This document shows, in pieces, positions 46,016 through 54,284 of a stretch of 64,000 nt of DNA. The first letter of the stretch is position 1. Every line of letters begins with the position of its first letter. The stretch lies in assembly GCA_963700745.1 (NCBI GenBank), contig CAVOYT010000013.1:248001-312000 (forward strand). Reading direction: 5' to 3'. This DNA comes from UBA10649 sp963700745 (GTDB lineage Bacteria; Actinomycetota; Actinomycetes; S36-B12). The notes under the pieces are model-generated. The model searched no databases. It worked only from the letters and a program-made list of their open reading frames with translations, and had not been told where the DNA came from. A program made the translations under genes and the position numbers.

Positions 46016-46046
46016 CGAAGGGCTGTCCGATCTGGGCAGCCCTTCG
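46016..46046 (+). terminator. Hairpin terminator after the MMPL gene
   Basis: CGAAGGGCTG and CAGCCCTTCG form a perfect 10-bp stem with an 11-base loop, starting 11 bases after the stop codon. A short T-rich stretch (GTTGTGG) follows. Confidence 0.75.
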
Positions 46047-46100
46047 GCGTTGTGGATGTGGTTCGCTGGGCGCAACAACGGACCTGACTGCGGAGGAACC

Positions 46101-46430
46101 ATGAGACGACTTCCCGTCCTGCTCGCCACCCTTGCCCTGGTCGCGCCCGTTGCGCTCACTGGCTGCAGCGGCAGCAGCAGCGGTGACAGCGGCGGTGGCG
46201 GTGGAGCCAGCAGCATCAGTGCCGCCCGTGCCGAGCTGCTCGATCTGCTGCGGGCCGACGGCAAGTCCGCCGGTGTGCCGGATGCGATCGTCGAGTGCAT
46301 GATCGCAGGCGCCGGAGAACTGACCGACGACCAGATCCAGGCCCTGCTGGACGACACCCAGGATGACGCGACCATCGCGACTGCCAATGCCATCCTCGAG
46401 GCTTGCGCTGCGTCGGCTCCGGCAGAGTAG
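46101..46430 (+). CDS. Small secreted lipoprotein of unknown function
   Basis: 109 residues. A type II signal peptide (RRLPVLLATLALVAPVALTGC) with lipobox LTGC is followed by a Ser/Gly linker (SGSSSGDSGGGGGASS). A helical domain of about 70 residues follows, with ELLDLLRADGKSAGVPDAIVECMIAGAGELTDDQIQALLDD and two more Cys residues that could form a disulfide. ATG 46101 follows GGAGGAACC. It is monocistronic by its position after a terminator and before a separate promoter. No family recognised. Confidence 0.8.
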   Translation: MRRLPVLLATLALVAPVALTGCSGSSSGDSGGGGGASSISAARAELLDLLRADGKSAGVPDAIVECMIAGAGELTDDQIQALLDDTQDDATIATANAILEACAASAPAE

Positions 46431-46478
46431 GACGGCCGTAGCCGCCCGCTGCTGCTGCCGACCGGCGGTCGACAGCAC

Positions 46479-46484
46479 TAGCGT
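46479..46484 (+). promoter_or_regulatory. -10 box of the MFS drug exporter gene
   Basis: TAGCGT ends six bases before the GTG start, without a ribosome binding site: leaderless pattern. Confidence 0.5.
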
Positions 46485-46490
46485 GTCCCC

Positions 46491-48101
46491 GTGATGGCGC
46501 AGGACCCTGCCCAGCGACCGCCACGCAGTTCGCTCGTCCTGCTGGCGCTGATCACCGGGGCCATCGTCGCCAATGTCAACCTGAGTGTTGCGAACGTCGC
46601 CCTCCCGACCATTGGCTCGGATCTGGACGCCAGCCAGGACCAGTTGACCGCGATCGCCAACGCCTTCGCCCTCGGACTGGCGTCCACCGTGCTCTACCTC
46701 GGGTCCATCGGCGACCGCTACGGGCGCAAGCTGCTGTTCGTCCTGGGGGCGGTCCTCACGGTCCCGACCGCCATGATGGCCGCGTGGGCGCCGACCCCCG
46801 AAGTGCTGACCCTCGCCCGGTTCCTCGGCGGCTTCGCCGCGGCTCTGCTCTTCCCGACCACGTTGTCGCTCATCTCCGCCCTGTACCGGGGTCGCGCCCG
46901 GGTGTCGGCCATCGCGCTGTGGTCGGGCCTCGGCGGTGGCGTGGCCGCTCTGGGGCCGTTGATCGGCGGCTGGCTGCTGGAGTACTTCTGGTGGGGCTCG
47001 GTCTTCCTCATCACCCTCCCGCTCGTCGCGCTCGCCCTCCTCGTGGGCCTCTGGGTGCTGCCCTGGCGGGCCGGTGAGGGAGTGTTCCCCGTCGATCACC
47101 TCGGCGGCGTCCTATCCGTCATCGGCGTGGGCGCGCTGATCCTCGCCATCGAGCGAGCGGACATGGGCATCACGCCACCCTGGCTGGCCCTGCTCGCGCT
47201 GGCGATCGGCGCGCTGGCCGCCTTCGGGTGGCGGCAGACCCGCGCCCCGCGACCGTTGGTCTCCCTGCCACTGGCCAAGGCGCGCACCTTCTGGGTCGCG
47301 TTCGTCGCTGGGTCCATCACCTTCGGGTCGCTGATCGGCGCAATGTTCATCGGCCAGCAGTTCACCCAGAACGTGCTCGGGTACGACACTCTCACCGCTG
47401 CCGCGGTGGTGCTCCCTGCGGCGATCGCCACGGCGGTCTTCGGGCAGGTCGCTGGGCATCTGATTTCTGCGCGAGGTTCCCAGTTCACCTTCATGCTGGG
47501 TCTCGGCTCGGTCGCGGCGGGTTTCACGGTCATGCTCGTCACCTGGACCGACGGCGCCTCGATTGCCTGGGTCCTGGCCGCCTATGCGCTCACCGGCACC
47601 GGGGTCGGGTTGGCCGCCACGCCGGCATCACGCTCACTGATGTCGTCGGTGCCTGCGAGTCGAGGCGGAATGGGATCGGCGTTCCTTGATCTCACGCGTG
47701 ACTTCGGCGGCGCGATCCTGCAGGCGATCATGGGCGGACTGCTGGCCTTCGCCTACACCCGGCAGATGAACGAGGACCTCACCGGGCTGACGCCGGAACA
47801 GGCCGCCAAGGTCAGCACCGAGGCCGCCTCGCAGCTGACGTCGTCGTATGAGGCGGCAGCACAGGTGGCGACCTCCTTCCCTCAGGCGGCGGGTGATGAG
47901 ATCGTCCGGGCAGCAGCCCAGGCATTCACGGACGGGAAGACGGTGGCCATCGCGATCGCGCTGCTCATGACGATCATCGGCCTGTTCCTCGTGCTGATCG
48001 TGTACCCGCGCAAGGATGCGGAAGAGGCCTACTACGCCTCCGTCCAGGAGGAGGCGGTCTCCCGCGTGGAGCAGGGCTCGATCACTGAAGGCATCGCGTG
48101 A
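46491..48101 (+). CDS. MFS transporter, DHA2 (QacA/EmrB-like) family
   Basis: 536 residues with 14 predicted helices, the DHA2 drug:H+ antiporter layout. The lead helix ALITGAIVANVNLSVANVALPTIGSDLDAS contains the typical NVALP motif, and loop 2-3 has GSIGDRYGRKLLFVLGA (motif A). Helix 5 shows motif C (LWSGLGGGVAALGPLIGGWLLEYFWWGSVFLI). The C-terminal half has a long outside loop at about 420-480 (EDLTGLTPEQAAKVSTEAASQ). GTG 46491 follows a -10 box; ATG 46494 is the alternative. The stop overlaps the GNAT start (GTGA). Confidence 0.92.
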   Translation: MMAQDPAQRPPRSSLVLLALITGAIVANVNLSVANVALPTIGSDLDASQDQLTAIANAFALGLASTVLYLGSIGDRYGRKLLFVLGAVLTVPTAMMAAWAPTPEVLTLARFLGGFAAALLFPTTLSLISALYRGRARVSAIALWSGLGGGVAALGPLIGGWLLEYFWWGSVFLITLPLVALALLVGLWVLPWRAGEGVFPVDHLGGVLSVIGVGALILAIERADMGITPPWLALLALAIGALAAFGWRQTRAPRPLVSLPLAKARTFWVAFVAGSITFGSLIGAMFIGQQFTQNVLGYDTLTAAAVVLPAAIATAVFGQVAGHLISARGSQFTFMLGLGSVAAGFTVMLVTWTDGASIAWVLAAYALTGTGVGLAATPASRSLMSSVPASRGGMGSAFLDLTRDFGGAILQAIMGGLLAFAYTRQMNEDLTGLTPEQAAKVSTEAASQLTSSYEAAAQVATSFPQAAGDEIVRAAAQAFTDGKTVAIAIALLMTIIGLFLVLIVYPRKDAEEAYYASVQEEAVSRVEQGSITEGIA

Positions 48102-48668
48102 GGGGCGACGACCTGCTGATCCGTACGCCCCGGCTAGACCTGCACACGGTGCTGCCCGCCGAGTACGCGCTGCTCGCGGTCGATCGGGGTGATCCGCGAT
48201 TGTGGGTGGATCGCGGCTTCACCAATCCGCACGGGCATCTGGTGGCGGATCCAGGCCCACTGCCGCACCGGATCCCGCGCATTCTTGACCGATCCCGGTG
48301 CGGCCCCCTACCTGCTGCGCCTCGCGGTGCTCCGCGAAGAGGGCGTCGTCATCGGCAGCAGCGGGTTCCACGATCGTCCCGACAGCGGCGGCATGATCGA
48401 GATCGGGCTGGGCGTCGAGCCCGCCTACCGCGGACGGGGCCTCGCGCAGGAGCAGCTGCACGGCATGTGGGGCTGGGTCATCGACCAGCCCGGGGTTCGC
48501 ACCCTGCGCTACACGGTCGGTGTCGAGAACGTCGTGTCTCAGGCGATCATCCGCAAGCTCGACTTCACCCACGTCGGTCAGCAGATCGATGAGGAGGACG
48601 GCCCCGAGGACATCTTCGAGATGGATGCGGACGAGTACCGACGCAGGTTCAGTCGCCGTTGCAGGTGA
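48098..48668 (+). CDS. GNAT acetyltransferase, RimJ/RimL type (one frameshift)
   Basis: Begins RGDDLLIRTPRLDLHTVLPAEYALLAV, the usual lead of ribosomal-protein-type acetyltransferases. After a surplus base near 48275 it continues FLTDPGAAPYLLRLAVLREEGVVIGSSGFHDRPDSGGMIEIGLGVEPAYRGRGLAQEQL. The last part is the acetyl-CoA site (YRGRGLAQE), and the end is GVRTLRYTVGVENVVSQAIIRKLDF. Corrected length about 190 residues. The GTG start overlaps the MFS stop. The 3' end overlaps the convergent lipoprotein gene by about 20 bases. Confidence 0.85.
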
Positions 48669-49499
48669 CGGAACGCCAGATCGCCCCAGGTGTCCGGCCC
48701 CACGAGCCCGTCGACGGTGAGGCCTCGGTCCCGCTGGTAGGCCTTCACGGCCGCCCGCGTGCGCGGTCCGTACTGCCCGTCGACGGCCAGGTCGGCGCCA
48801 AGAACCGTCTGCAGCACACTGGTCGCGTACGGGGACGATGCTGCGTCGATGAGATTCGGCTTCTCCTCACCGTTGCAGATGTAGGCGATCGCCTCGTCGG
48901 GTCCGGAGACGAGGGCAGGTCCGACCGTTCCGATGTCCTCCTGCTCATCGACGGAACCCCCGCCCTTGAGTTCCTCGACCCAGACGTCCCCCGACCAGGC
49001 AAACGTCCGGGCGACCTCACCCTGAGGTCCGTACGTGACGAAGGTGAGCGTCGACCCGTGGCGGGTGGGCGCGTCGACGGCCTCAACATCGGTCGTGTCG
49101 AAGACCGCCTCGGGACTGGTGCCGCGGACATCGTCCGACCTCCAGTACCTGACCTGAGGCTGGGGGATCCCGTCCTCCAGCTGGCACCCGAAGGTCGCTA
49201 CGGCGTCGAGCTCCCCGTCCCCGGTGAAGTCAAGCTTGACGATGCGCAGGTCGATCGCACTCTCGCCAGTCCCGATGCCGGCGCAGAGGTCGTCGGCCGC
49301 GACCCGGACCTCGTCGTCGCCCACTGATGGCGAGACATCAGCGGCAGACGGCTGCGCTCGATGACGTGACCACGTCCGGAGCGGGAGCAGCGACGACGGT
49401 CGATGGAGGGGTGGTTGGCGCGGGCGTTCCAGATCCGGCACTGCACGAGGCAAGAACCAGCGCGGCCACGACGACCAAGGCGGACCGGGCAGCACGCAT
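48649..49499 (-). CDS. Lipoprotein with a peptidoglycan-binding domain (frameshifted)
   Basis: The corrected protein has a lipoprotein signal (RAARSALVVVAALVLASC, lipobox LASC) and a Thr/Pro-rich linker. An unclassified middle domain follows (VRVAADDLCAGIGTGESAIDLRIVKLDFTGDGELDAVATFGC), with the DFTGDGELDAVA segment resembling an FG-GAP/calcium-type loop. A C-terminal PG_binding_1 domain comes last (VLQTVLGADLAVDGQYGPRTRAAVKAYQRDRGLTVDGLVGPDTW). Frames break near 49345 and again near 48675, where one missing G would give the ending IWRSVTCNGD at 48649. Without that correction the frame would run on to 48578. Probably cell-wall attached; function unknown. Confidence 0.75.
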
Positions 49500-49639
49500 G
49501 GGTCACCTCTCGCTCCGGCATCCTCGGCGCGTCGAGGACGCGGCCCCCGTCCGACCATGTGTCGGACCATCGCAGCGTCTCACCTGGTCGACCCTTCGAC
49601 AACGAGCCCCGCCGTGGGAAGTTTGCTCCACATGGATTG

Positions 49640-49735
49640 ATCCCGGGCTCGGTCCTCGCGCGAGAGGTGGGTGAGAGCGAAACGAGAGGTTCATGCTGCA
49701 CAGTCGCTGCCAAAGGAACCAAAGAGGGGCTGCCG
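49640..49735 (+). promoter_or_regulatory. Possible structured leader of the flp pilin gene
   Basis: The 95 bases before the pilin start contain GAGCGAAACGAG, then CGCTGCCAAAGGAACC and GGGGCTGCCGAC. Their order recalls the conserved blocks of the c-di-GMP-I (GEMM) riboswitch, which precedes pilin genes in some bacteria. The match is loose and several consensus bases differ. It is recorded as a candidate only. Confidence 0.25.
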
Positions 49736-49739
49736 ACTC

Positions 49740-49949
49740 GTGAAACCGCACGGACTCGTCCGCCATTTCCTGCGCAGGCGCCAGGTGCCCTGGCCCGCGT
49801 CGGACGACCGCGGCACGACGGCCGCTGAGTACGCCCTCATCGCCTCGCTCATCGCCGTGGTGATCGTGCTCGCTGTGACCCTGCTCGGCCAGAGCGTTCG
49901 GGGCCTCTTCGACGACGCGGCATCCTCGGTCTCCAGCGTCGCAGGGTGA
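49740..49949 (+). CDS. flp: Flp family type IVb pilin
   Basis: 69 residues. A short basic lead (KPHGLVRHFLRRRQVPWPASDD) precedes the processing and helix signature RGTTAAEYALIASLIAVVIVLAVTLLGQ, with the conserved Glu five residues into the helix that type IV prepilins need. The tail is VRGLFDDAASSVSSVAG. GTG 49740 was chosen; a longer start at 49671 would add an unlikely lead. No tad/cpa assembly genes are in the window, so the pilin is an orphan here and must use machinery encoded elsewhere. Confidence 0.85.
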   Translation: MKPHGLVRHFLRRRQVPWPASDDRGTTAAEYALIASLIAVVIVLAVTLLGQSVRGLFDDAASSVSSVAG

Positions 49950-49981
49950 GGCAGCCGCCTCACCTCCCGTCCCCGTCGTCC

Positions 49982-49987
49982 TAGACT
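49982..49987 (+). promoter_or_regulatory. -10 box of miaB (leaderless start)
   Basis: TAGACT ends eight bases before the ATG of miaB, without a clear ribosome binding site. Confidence 0.5.
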
Positions 49988-49995
49988 CGGCGCCG

Positions 49996-51459
49996 ATGAC
50001 TTCCCTGACTTCGGCCGCCACGCCGTCCCTCCCGCGCACCTATCAGGTGCGCACCTACGGCTGCCAGATGAACGTCCACGACTCCGAGCGCCTGTCCGGG
50101 CTGCTGGAGAGTGCCGGCTACGTTCCGGCGGCGGAGGGGGACACGGCCGACGTCGTCGTCTTCAACACCTGCGCGGTGCGCGAGAACGCGGACAACCGCC
50201 TCTACGGCAATCTCAGCCATCTCGTCCCGGTGAAGGCGGAGCATCCGGGCATGCAGATCGCCGTGGGCGGCTGTCTCGCGCAGAAGGACCAGGGCGAGAT
50301 CCTCACCAAGGCGCCCTGGGTGGATGTCGTCTTCGGGACCCACAACATCGGCTCCCTGCCGGTGCTGCTCGAGCGTGCCCGGATCGCCGAGGAGGCCCAG
50401 GTCGAGATCAGGGAGTCCCTCGACGTCTTCCCGTCCACCCTGCCGACGAAGCGCGACAGCGCCTACTCCGCGTGGGTGTCGGTCAGCGTCGGGTGCAACA
50501 ACACCTGCACGTTCTGCATCGTGCCCGCGCTGCGCGGCAAGGAGAAGGACCGGCGCCCCGGTGACATCCTCGGCGAGATCCGGGCGCTGGTCGACGAAGG
50601 GGTGCTCGAGATCACCCTGCTGGGGCAGAACGTCAACGCCTACGGCTCGGAGTTCGGTGACCGCGAGGCCTTCTCCAAGCTGCTGCGCGCCTGCGGCGAG
50701 ATCGACGGTCTCGAGCGGGTGCGCTTCACCAGCCCGCACCCGCGCGACTTCACCGACGACGTCATCGCCGCCATGGCCGAGACCCCCAACGTGATGCCCC
50801 AGCTGCACATGCCGCTGCAGTCGGGCTCGGACGCCGTGCTGCAGCGCATGCGGCGTTCGTATCGGCAGGACCGCTACCTCGGCATCATCGAACGCGTCCG
50901 TGCCGCCATGCCCGAGGCGGCCATCACCACGGACATCATCGTCGGCTTCCCGGGGGAGACCGAGGAGGACTTCGACCAGACCATGCACGTCGTCCGCGAA
51001 GCCCGGTTCGCCGGCGCCTTCACCTTCCAGTACTCCAAGCGACCCGGCACCCCCGCGGCCACCATGGACGATCAGGTGCCGCAGGAGGTCGTCACGCAGC
51101 GCTACAACCGGCTCCTGTCCCTCGTCAACGACGTCGCCTGGTCGGAGAACCAGGCCCAGCACGGGCGGATCGTCGACGTGTTGATCGCGGAGGGTGAGGG
51201 TCGCAAGGACGACCGCACCGAGCGCCTCTCAGGTCGCGCCCCGGACAACCGCCTCGTGCACGTGGCCGTGGACGGGGCTGTCGGAGTCCCAAGGCCGGGG
51301 GACGTCGTGACCTGCGAGGTCACCTATGCGGCACCCCACCATCTCGTGGCCGATCGCGTGCTGGGCATCCGGCGGACGAAGGCGGGGGACGCCGGTGAGC
51401 GCGCAAGGTCGACGTCGCCGGTCGGGGTCTCGCTCGGCATGCCGTCGATCCGGACGTGA
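49996..51459 (+). CDS. miaB: tRNA-2-methylthio-N6-dimethylallyladenosine synthase MiaB
   Basis: Radical SAM methylthiotransferase that modifies A37 of tRNAs after MiaA. The 487 residues are uninterrupted. N-terminal cluster cysteines: RTYGCQMNVHDSERL, VVFNTCAVRENADNRLYG and AVGGCLAQKDQGE. The radical SAM motif is SVGCNNTCTFCIVPALRGKEKDR. IVGFPGETEEDFDQT and a C-terminal TRAM domain (DRTERLSGRAPDNRLVHVAVDG) complete it. After the TRAM domain there is an extra stretch of about 40 residues. The start follows a -10 box. The stop overlaps the miaA GTG (GTGA). Confidence 0.97.
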   Translation: MTSLTSAATPSLPRTYQVRTYGCQMNVHDSERLSGLLESAGYVPAAEGDTADVVVFNTCAVRENADNRLYGNLSHLVPVKAEHPGMQIAVGGCLAQKDQGEILTKAPWVDVVFGTHNIGSLPVLLERARIAEEAQVEIRESLDVFPSTLPTKRDSAYSAWVSVSVGCNNTCTFCIVPALRGKEKDRRPGDILGEIRALVDEGVLEITLLGQNVNAYGSEFGDREAFSKLLRACGEIDGLERVRFTSPHPRDFTDDVIAAMAETPNVMPQLHMPLQSGSDAVLQRMRRSYRQDRYLGIIERVRAAMPEAAITTDIIVGFPGETEEDFDQTMHVVREARFAGAFTFQYSKRPGTPAATMDDQVPQEVVTQRYNRLLSLVNDVAWSENQAQHGRIVDVLIAEGEGRKDDRTERLSGRAPDNRLVHVAVDGAVGVPRPGDVVTCEVTYAAPHHLVADRVLGIRRTKAGDAGERARSTSPVGVSLGMPSIRT

Positions 51460-52371
51460 CCGTCCTCGCCATCGTCGGCCCGACCGCGTCGGGCAAGTCG
51501 GCGCTGGCCGTACGAGTGGCCCAGCGCCTGGGCGGCCGAGCCGAGATCGTCTCCACGGACTCGATGCAGGTGTACCGCGGCATGGACATCGGTACGGCGA
51601 CTCCCACCCGTGCAGAGATGGAAGCCGTGCCGCATCACCTGCTCGACGTGTGGGAGCCCGAGCATGCCGTCACCGTTGCGGAGTTCCAGGTCACGGCGCG
51701 GGAGGCGATTGACCGGATCCTGGGTAGCGACGGGATCCCCATCGTGGTCGGCGGGAGCGGGCTCTACGTGTCCGCCGTCCTCGACGACCTGCGGTTCCCG
51801 GGCACGGATCCGATGGTCCGGGCCCGGCTGGAGGCCGAACTGGACGACATCGGGCCTGCTGCCCTCCACGCTCGGCTGGCGCAGGTGGATCCCGCCGCGG
51901 CCGAAGCGATCCTGCCGACGAATGGCCGGCGCATCGTGCGGGCTTTGGAGGTCATCGAGATCACGGGGGAGCCGTTCATCGCCCGGCTGCCCGAGCCGAC
52001 CGAGGTGTACCGCACCGTCCGGGTCGGGCTCGACGTGCCGCGGGATGAGCTGGATGCCCGCATTGCGGAGAGGGTCGACCTGATGTGGGAGCGGGGCTTC
52101 GTCGACGAGGTCCGTGTCCTACGTGAGCAGGGGCTCGCGGACGCCGTGACCGCATCGCGAGCGTTGGGCTACCAGCAGGTGCTGGCGTTCCTGGCGGGAG
52201 CGTGCACCGAGGAGCAGGCGCGGCAGGACACGATCGACGCGACGCGACGATTCGCACGCCGGCAGCAGCGCTGGTTCCGCCGCGACGGTCGCATCACGTG
52301 GATCCGCTACGACGACGCCCGGCGTCCTCGACGAGGTCGAGGCACTCTGGCGAGCGGGGACCACCACGTAG
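51456..52371 (+). CDS. miaA: tRNA dimethylallyltransferase MiaA (frameshift near the C-terminus)
   Basis: Adds the dimethylallyl group to A37 of tRNAs. The P-loop is LAIVGPTASGKSALAVRVA, followed by IVSTDSMQVYRGMDIGTATP and PHHLLDVWEPEHAVTVAEF. The later part has IVVGGSGLYVSAVLDDL, AIRR-like region NGRRIVRALEVIEITGEPF, and ALGYQQVLAFLAG then TRRFARRQQRWFRRDGRITWI. Near 52315 a surplus base shifts the frame. The corrected end is DDPGVLDEVEALWRAGTTT at 52371, about 305 residues; the uncorrected frame runs on to 52868 with unrelated sequence. It overlaps the convergent PIG-L gene by about 65 bases. Confidence 0.95.
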
Positions 52372-53111
52372 TACTCGGTGCCAAGGATCAGGGCCTGTGC
52401 GGCACGCGGCAGGCGGGTGAGGACGGCGAGCGTTCGGGTGGTGCCGTCCGCAGCGGCCTGGGACGCGTGCGCCCGCAGCGCGGCGTCCTTGGCAGGCAGG
52501 TGCTTGCGGACGTTCACCCGGTGGCTGATCTCGGCCCGCGGCGTCCACGCGGAGTCGAACTCGTCCGGCGAGAACTCATCCGGGGTCAGGTGCATGCTCG
52601 CGGCCAGACGGGCAGCGCGGGCGATCGGCTCGCGGGGGAGGGTGGCCTCGAACAGGTTCGGTCGCCGCGCGCACAGGTCCCTCGCGGCACGCACCGCGTG
52701 ATGGACCTTCAGGTGGTCCGGATGCCCGTACCCGCCCGACGAGTCGTAGCCCACCAGGACGTCGGCGGACTCCTCGTCGCAGATCTCCGCGATGCGCCGA
52801 GCAACGACCGACTGTCGACATGGGCGAACCCATCGGCGTTCTCCCCTCGCAGGCCGGAGTCGTGGTAGCCGAGCACGACGGTGCGCGCGACCCCCAGCGC
52901 CGCGGCCGACACGCCCGGCCTCCGCGAGTCGCGTTTCGGCGAGTCCCTCCCGGAACTCATGAGAGGTGAGGCCCGCGGCGCCGTCCGTGGCGATGACGAG
53001 CACAACGCGATGTCCCTCGGCGGCGGCGCGTGCCATCGTCCCGGCGGTCAGGAGCGCCTCGTCGTCAGGGTGAGCGTGCACGAACACCAGGCTCTGGGTC
53101 GTGGGGCTCAT
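52307..53111 (-). CDS. PIG-L family zinc deacetylase (frameshifted)
   Basis: About 267 residues of the LmbE/MshB fold that deacetylates N-acetylglucosamine-type substrates. The metal motif is VHAHPDDEALLTAGTMARAAAEGHRVVLVIATDGAAG. A central part in a second frame reads VSAAALGVARTVVLGYHDSGLRG, and a further zinc-ligand region is VGYDSSGGYGHPDHLKVHHAV. The C-terminal part ends near LGTEYYVVVPARQS. Frame breaks lie near 52905 and 52810. A base shared with the miaA error affects the end, which is then TAG at 52307. An ATG at 53120 is an alternative start. It is divergent from a GT4 gene 30 bases away. Confidence 0.85.
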
Positions 53112-53127
53112 GGCAGCCATTGTGGCG

Positions 53128-53133
53128 TACGGT
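53128..53133 (+). promoter_or_regulatory. -10 box of the GT4 gene in a 30-base divergent promoter
   Basis: TACGGT ends eight bases before the ATG of the glycosyltransferase gene. The space between the two divergent starts is only 30 bases, so both genes must share overlapping control elements. Confidence 0.4.
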
Positions 53134-53141
53134 CCGTCATC

Positions 53142-54269
53142 ATGAGGATCGCCCACGTGAGCGACTGCTACGCCCCGCGGACCGGCGGGATCGAGACGCA
53201 GGTGCGCGCGCTCGCCGGCCGTCAGGCGGCCAGGGGGGATGAGGTGCGGGTCATCACCGCCACTCCCGGCCATGCCGGCGTGTTCGCCGGGGACGATGTG
53301 GTCGACGGTCTGCCGGTCCACCGGGTGGCGGCGCACCTCCCGTTCGAGCTGCCGGTCCACCCGCGCACCGCCCGCGAGGTGGGCGCCCTGCTCGACCGTC
53401 ACCCGGTCGACGTCATCCACGTGCACGCCGGCGTCGTCTCGCCGTTCGCCTGGGGCGCGATCCGCGCGGCGTCCCGCCGCCACCTGCCCACGCTCGTGAC
53501 GGTGCACAGTGTCTGGGGTCCGCTCGCCCGGCCGGGTTTCGGCCTGTCCGAGGCGCTCCTGCGCTGGGCTCGGTGGGGCGTCACCCTCAGCGCGGTCAGT
53601 GAGGTGGCGGCGGAGCGGATCCAGCGAGCGGTGCCGCGGGCCGGGACGGTGCTCGTCGTGCCGAACGGGATCGATCCGGACCAGTGGCGCATCGACCCGG
53701 GGGCTCCTGATCCGGGCCGCCTTCGCGTGGTGACGGTGATGCGGATGGCGCCCCGCAAGCGGACGCTGCCGCTGGTGCGGATCCTGGAGGCGACAGCCCG
53801 GCACCTGCCCGCGCAGGTGAGCCTCGAGGCGACGGTTGTGGGAGACGGACCCGAGCGGGCGCGCGCGGAGAAGTACGCACGTGAGCACGGCCTCGCCGGG
53901 CGGATCCGCTTCACCGGACGGCTCGACCGGGCCGCCATCCTGGCGGTCTTCGCCGGCTCCGACGTGTACCTGCAGCCCTCGGTGAAGGAGTCCTTCGGGC
54001 TCGCCGCCCTGGAGGCACGGTCCGCTGGCCTCCCCGTGGTCGCGCGCTCGCAGACGGGGACGACCCAGTTCATCCACGACGGGGAGCAGGGCCTGCTCGC
54101 CGACGACGACGAGGGTCTGGCACGGGCGCTGGTGCGCCTGGGATCGGACCGGGACCTACTGGCCGCGATCACGCAGCACAACCGGACGACGCAGCCCGTG
54201 GACTCCTGGCCGCATGTGCTCGACGTGGTGGATGCCGCGTACGCGCGTGCGGGCACCCCGCCTCGCTGA
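53142..54269 (+). CDS. Glycosyltransferase family 4
   Basis: 375 residues with the GT-B fold of GT4 enzymes. The N-terminal half begins MRIAHVSDCYAPRTGGIETQ (glycine loop APRTGGIE) and has VIHVHAGVVSPFAWGA and LVTVHSVWG. The C-terminal half shows LRVVTVMRMAPRKRTLPLV, VVGDGPERARAEKYAREHGL, and the nucleotide-sugar motif DVYLQPSVKESFGLAALEARSAGLPVVARSQTGT with the ExxxxxxxE pair. Mycothiol and bacillithiol enzymes MshA and BshA belong to this family. With a divergent PIG-L gene beside it, a GlcNAc-transferring role is plausible; it is not proved. It starts after a -10 box. Confidence 0.88.
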   Translation: MRIAHVSDCYAPRTGGIETQVRALAGRQAARGDEVRVITATPGHAGVFAGDDVVDGLPVHRVAAHLPFELPVHPRTAREVGALLDRHPVDVIHVHAGVVSPFAWGAIRAASRRHLPTLVTVHSVWGPLARPGFGLSEALLRWARWGVTLSAVSEVAAERIQRAVPRAGTVLVVPNGIDPDQWRIDPGAPDPGRLRVVTVMRMAPRKRTLPLVRILEATARHLPAQVSLEATVVGDGPERARAEKYAREHGLAGRIRFTGRLDRAAILAVFAGSDVYLQPSVKESFGLAALEARSAGLPVVARSQTGTTQFIHDGEQGLLADDDEGLARALVRLGSDRDLLAAITQHNRTTQPVDSWPHVLDVVDAAYARAGTPPR

Positions 54270-54272
54270 CGC

Positions 54273-54278
54273 TACGCT
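54273..54278 (+). promoter_or_regulatory. -10 box of dapF (leaderless start)
   Basis: TACGCT ends six bases before the ATG of dapF, without a ribosome binding site; it lies just after the GT4 stop. Confidence 0.55.
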
Positions 54279-54284
54279 CACGGC

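Noticed and set aside
43881..47099. A 1,072-residue open frame opposite the MMPL and MFS genes
   Set aside because: It spans two real plus-strand genes and their terminator, is rich in Arg/His/Asp/Gln and has no signal or domain; it is a composition artefact.
51456..52868. A 470-residue MiaA with a novel C-terminal domain
   Set aside because: The extra part is the reverse strand of the PIG-L gene; one extra base near 52315 explains it and a normal 305-residue MiaA ends at 52371.
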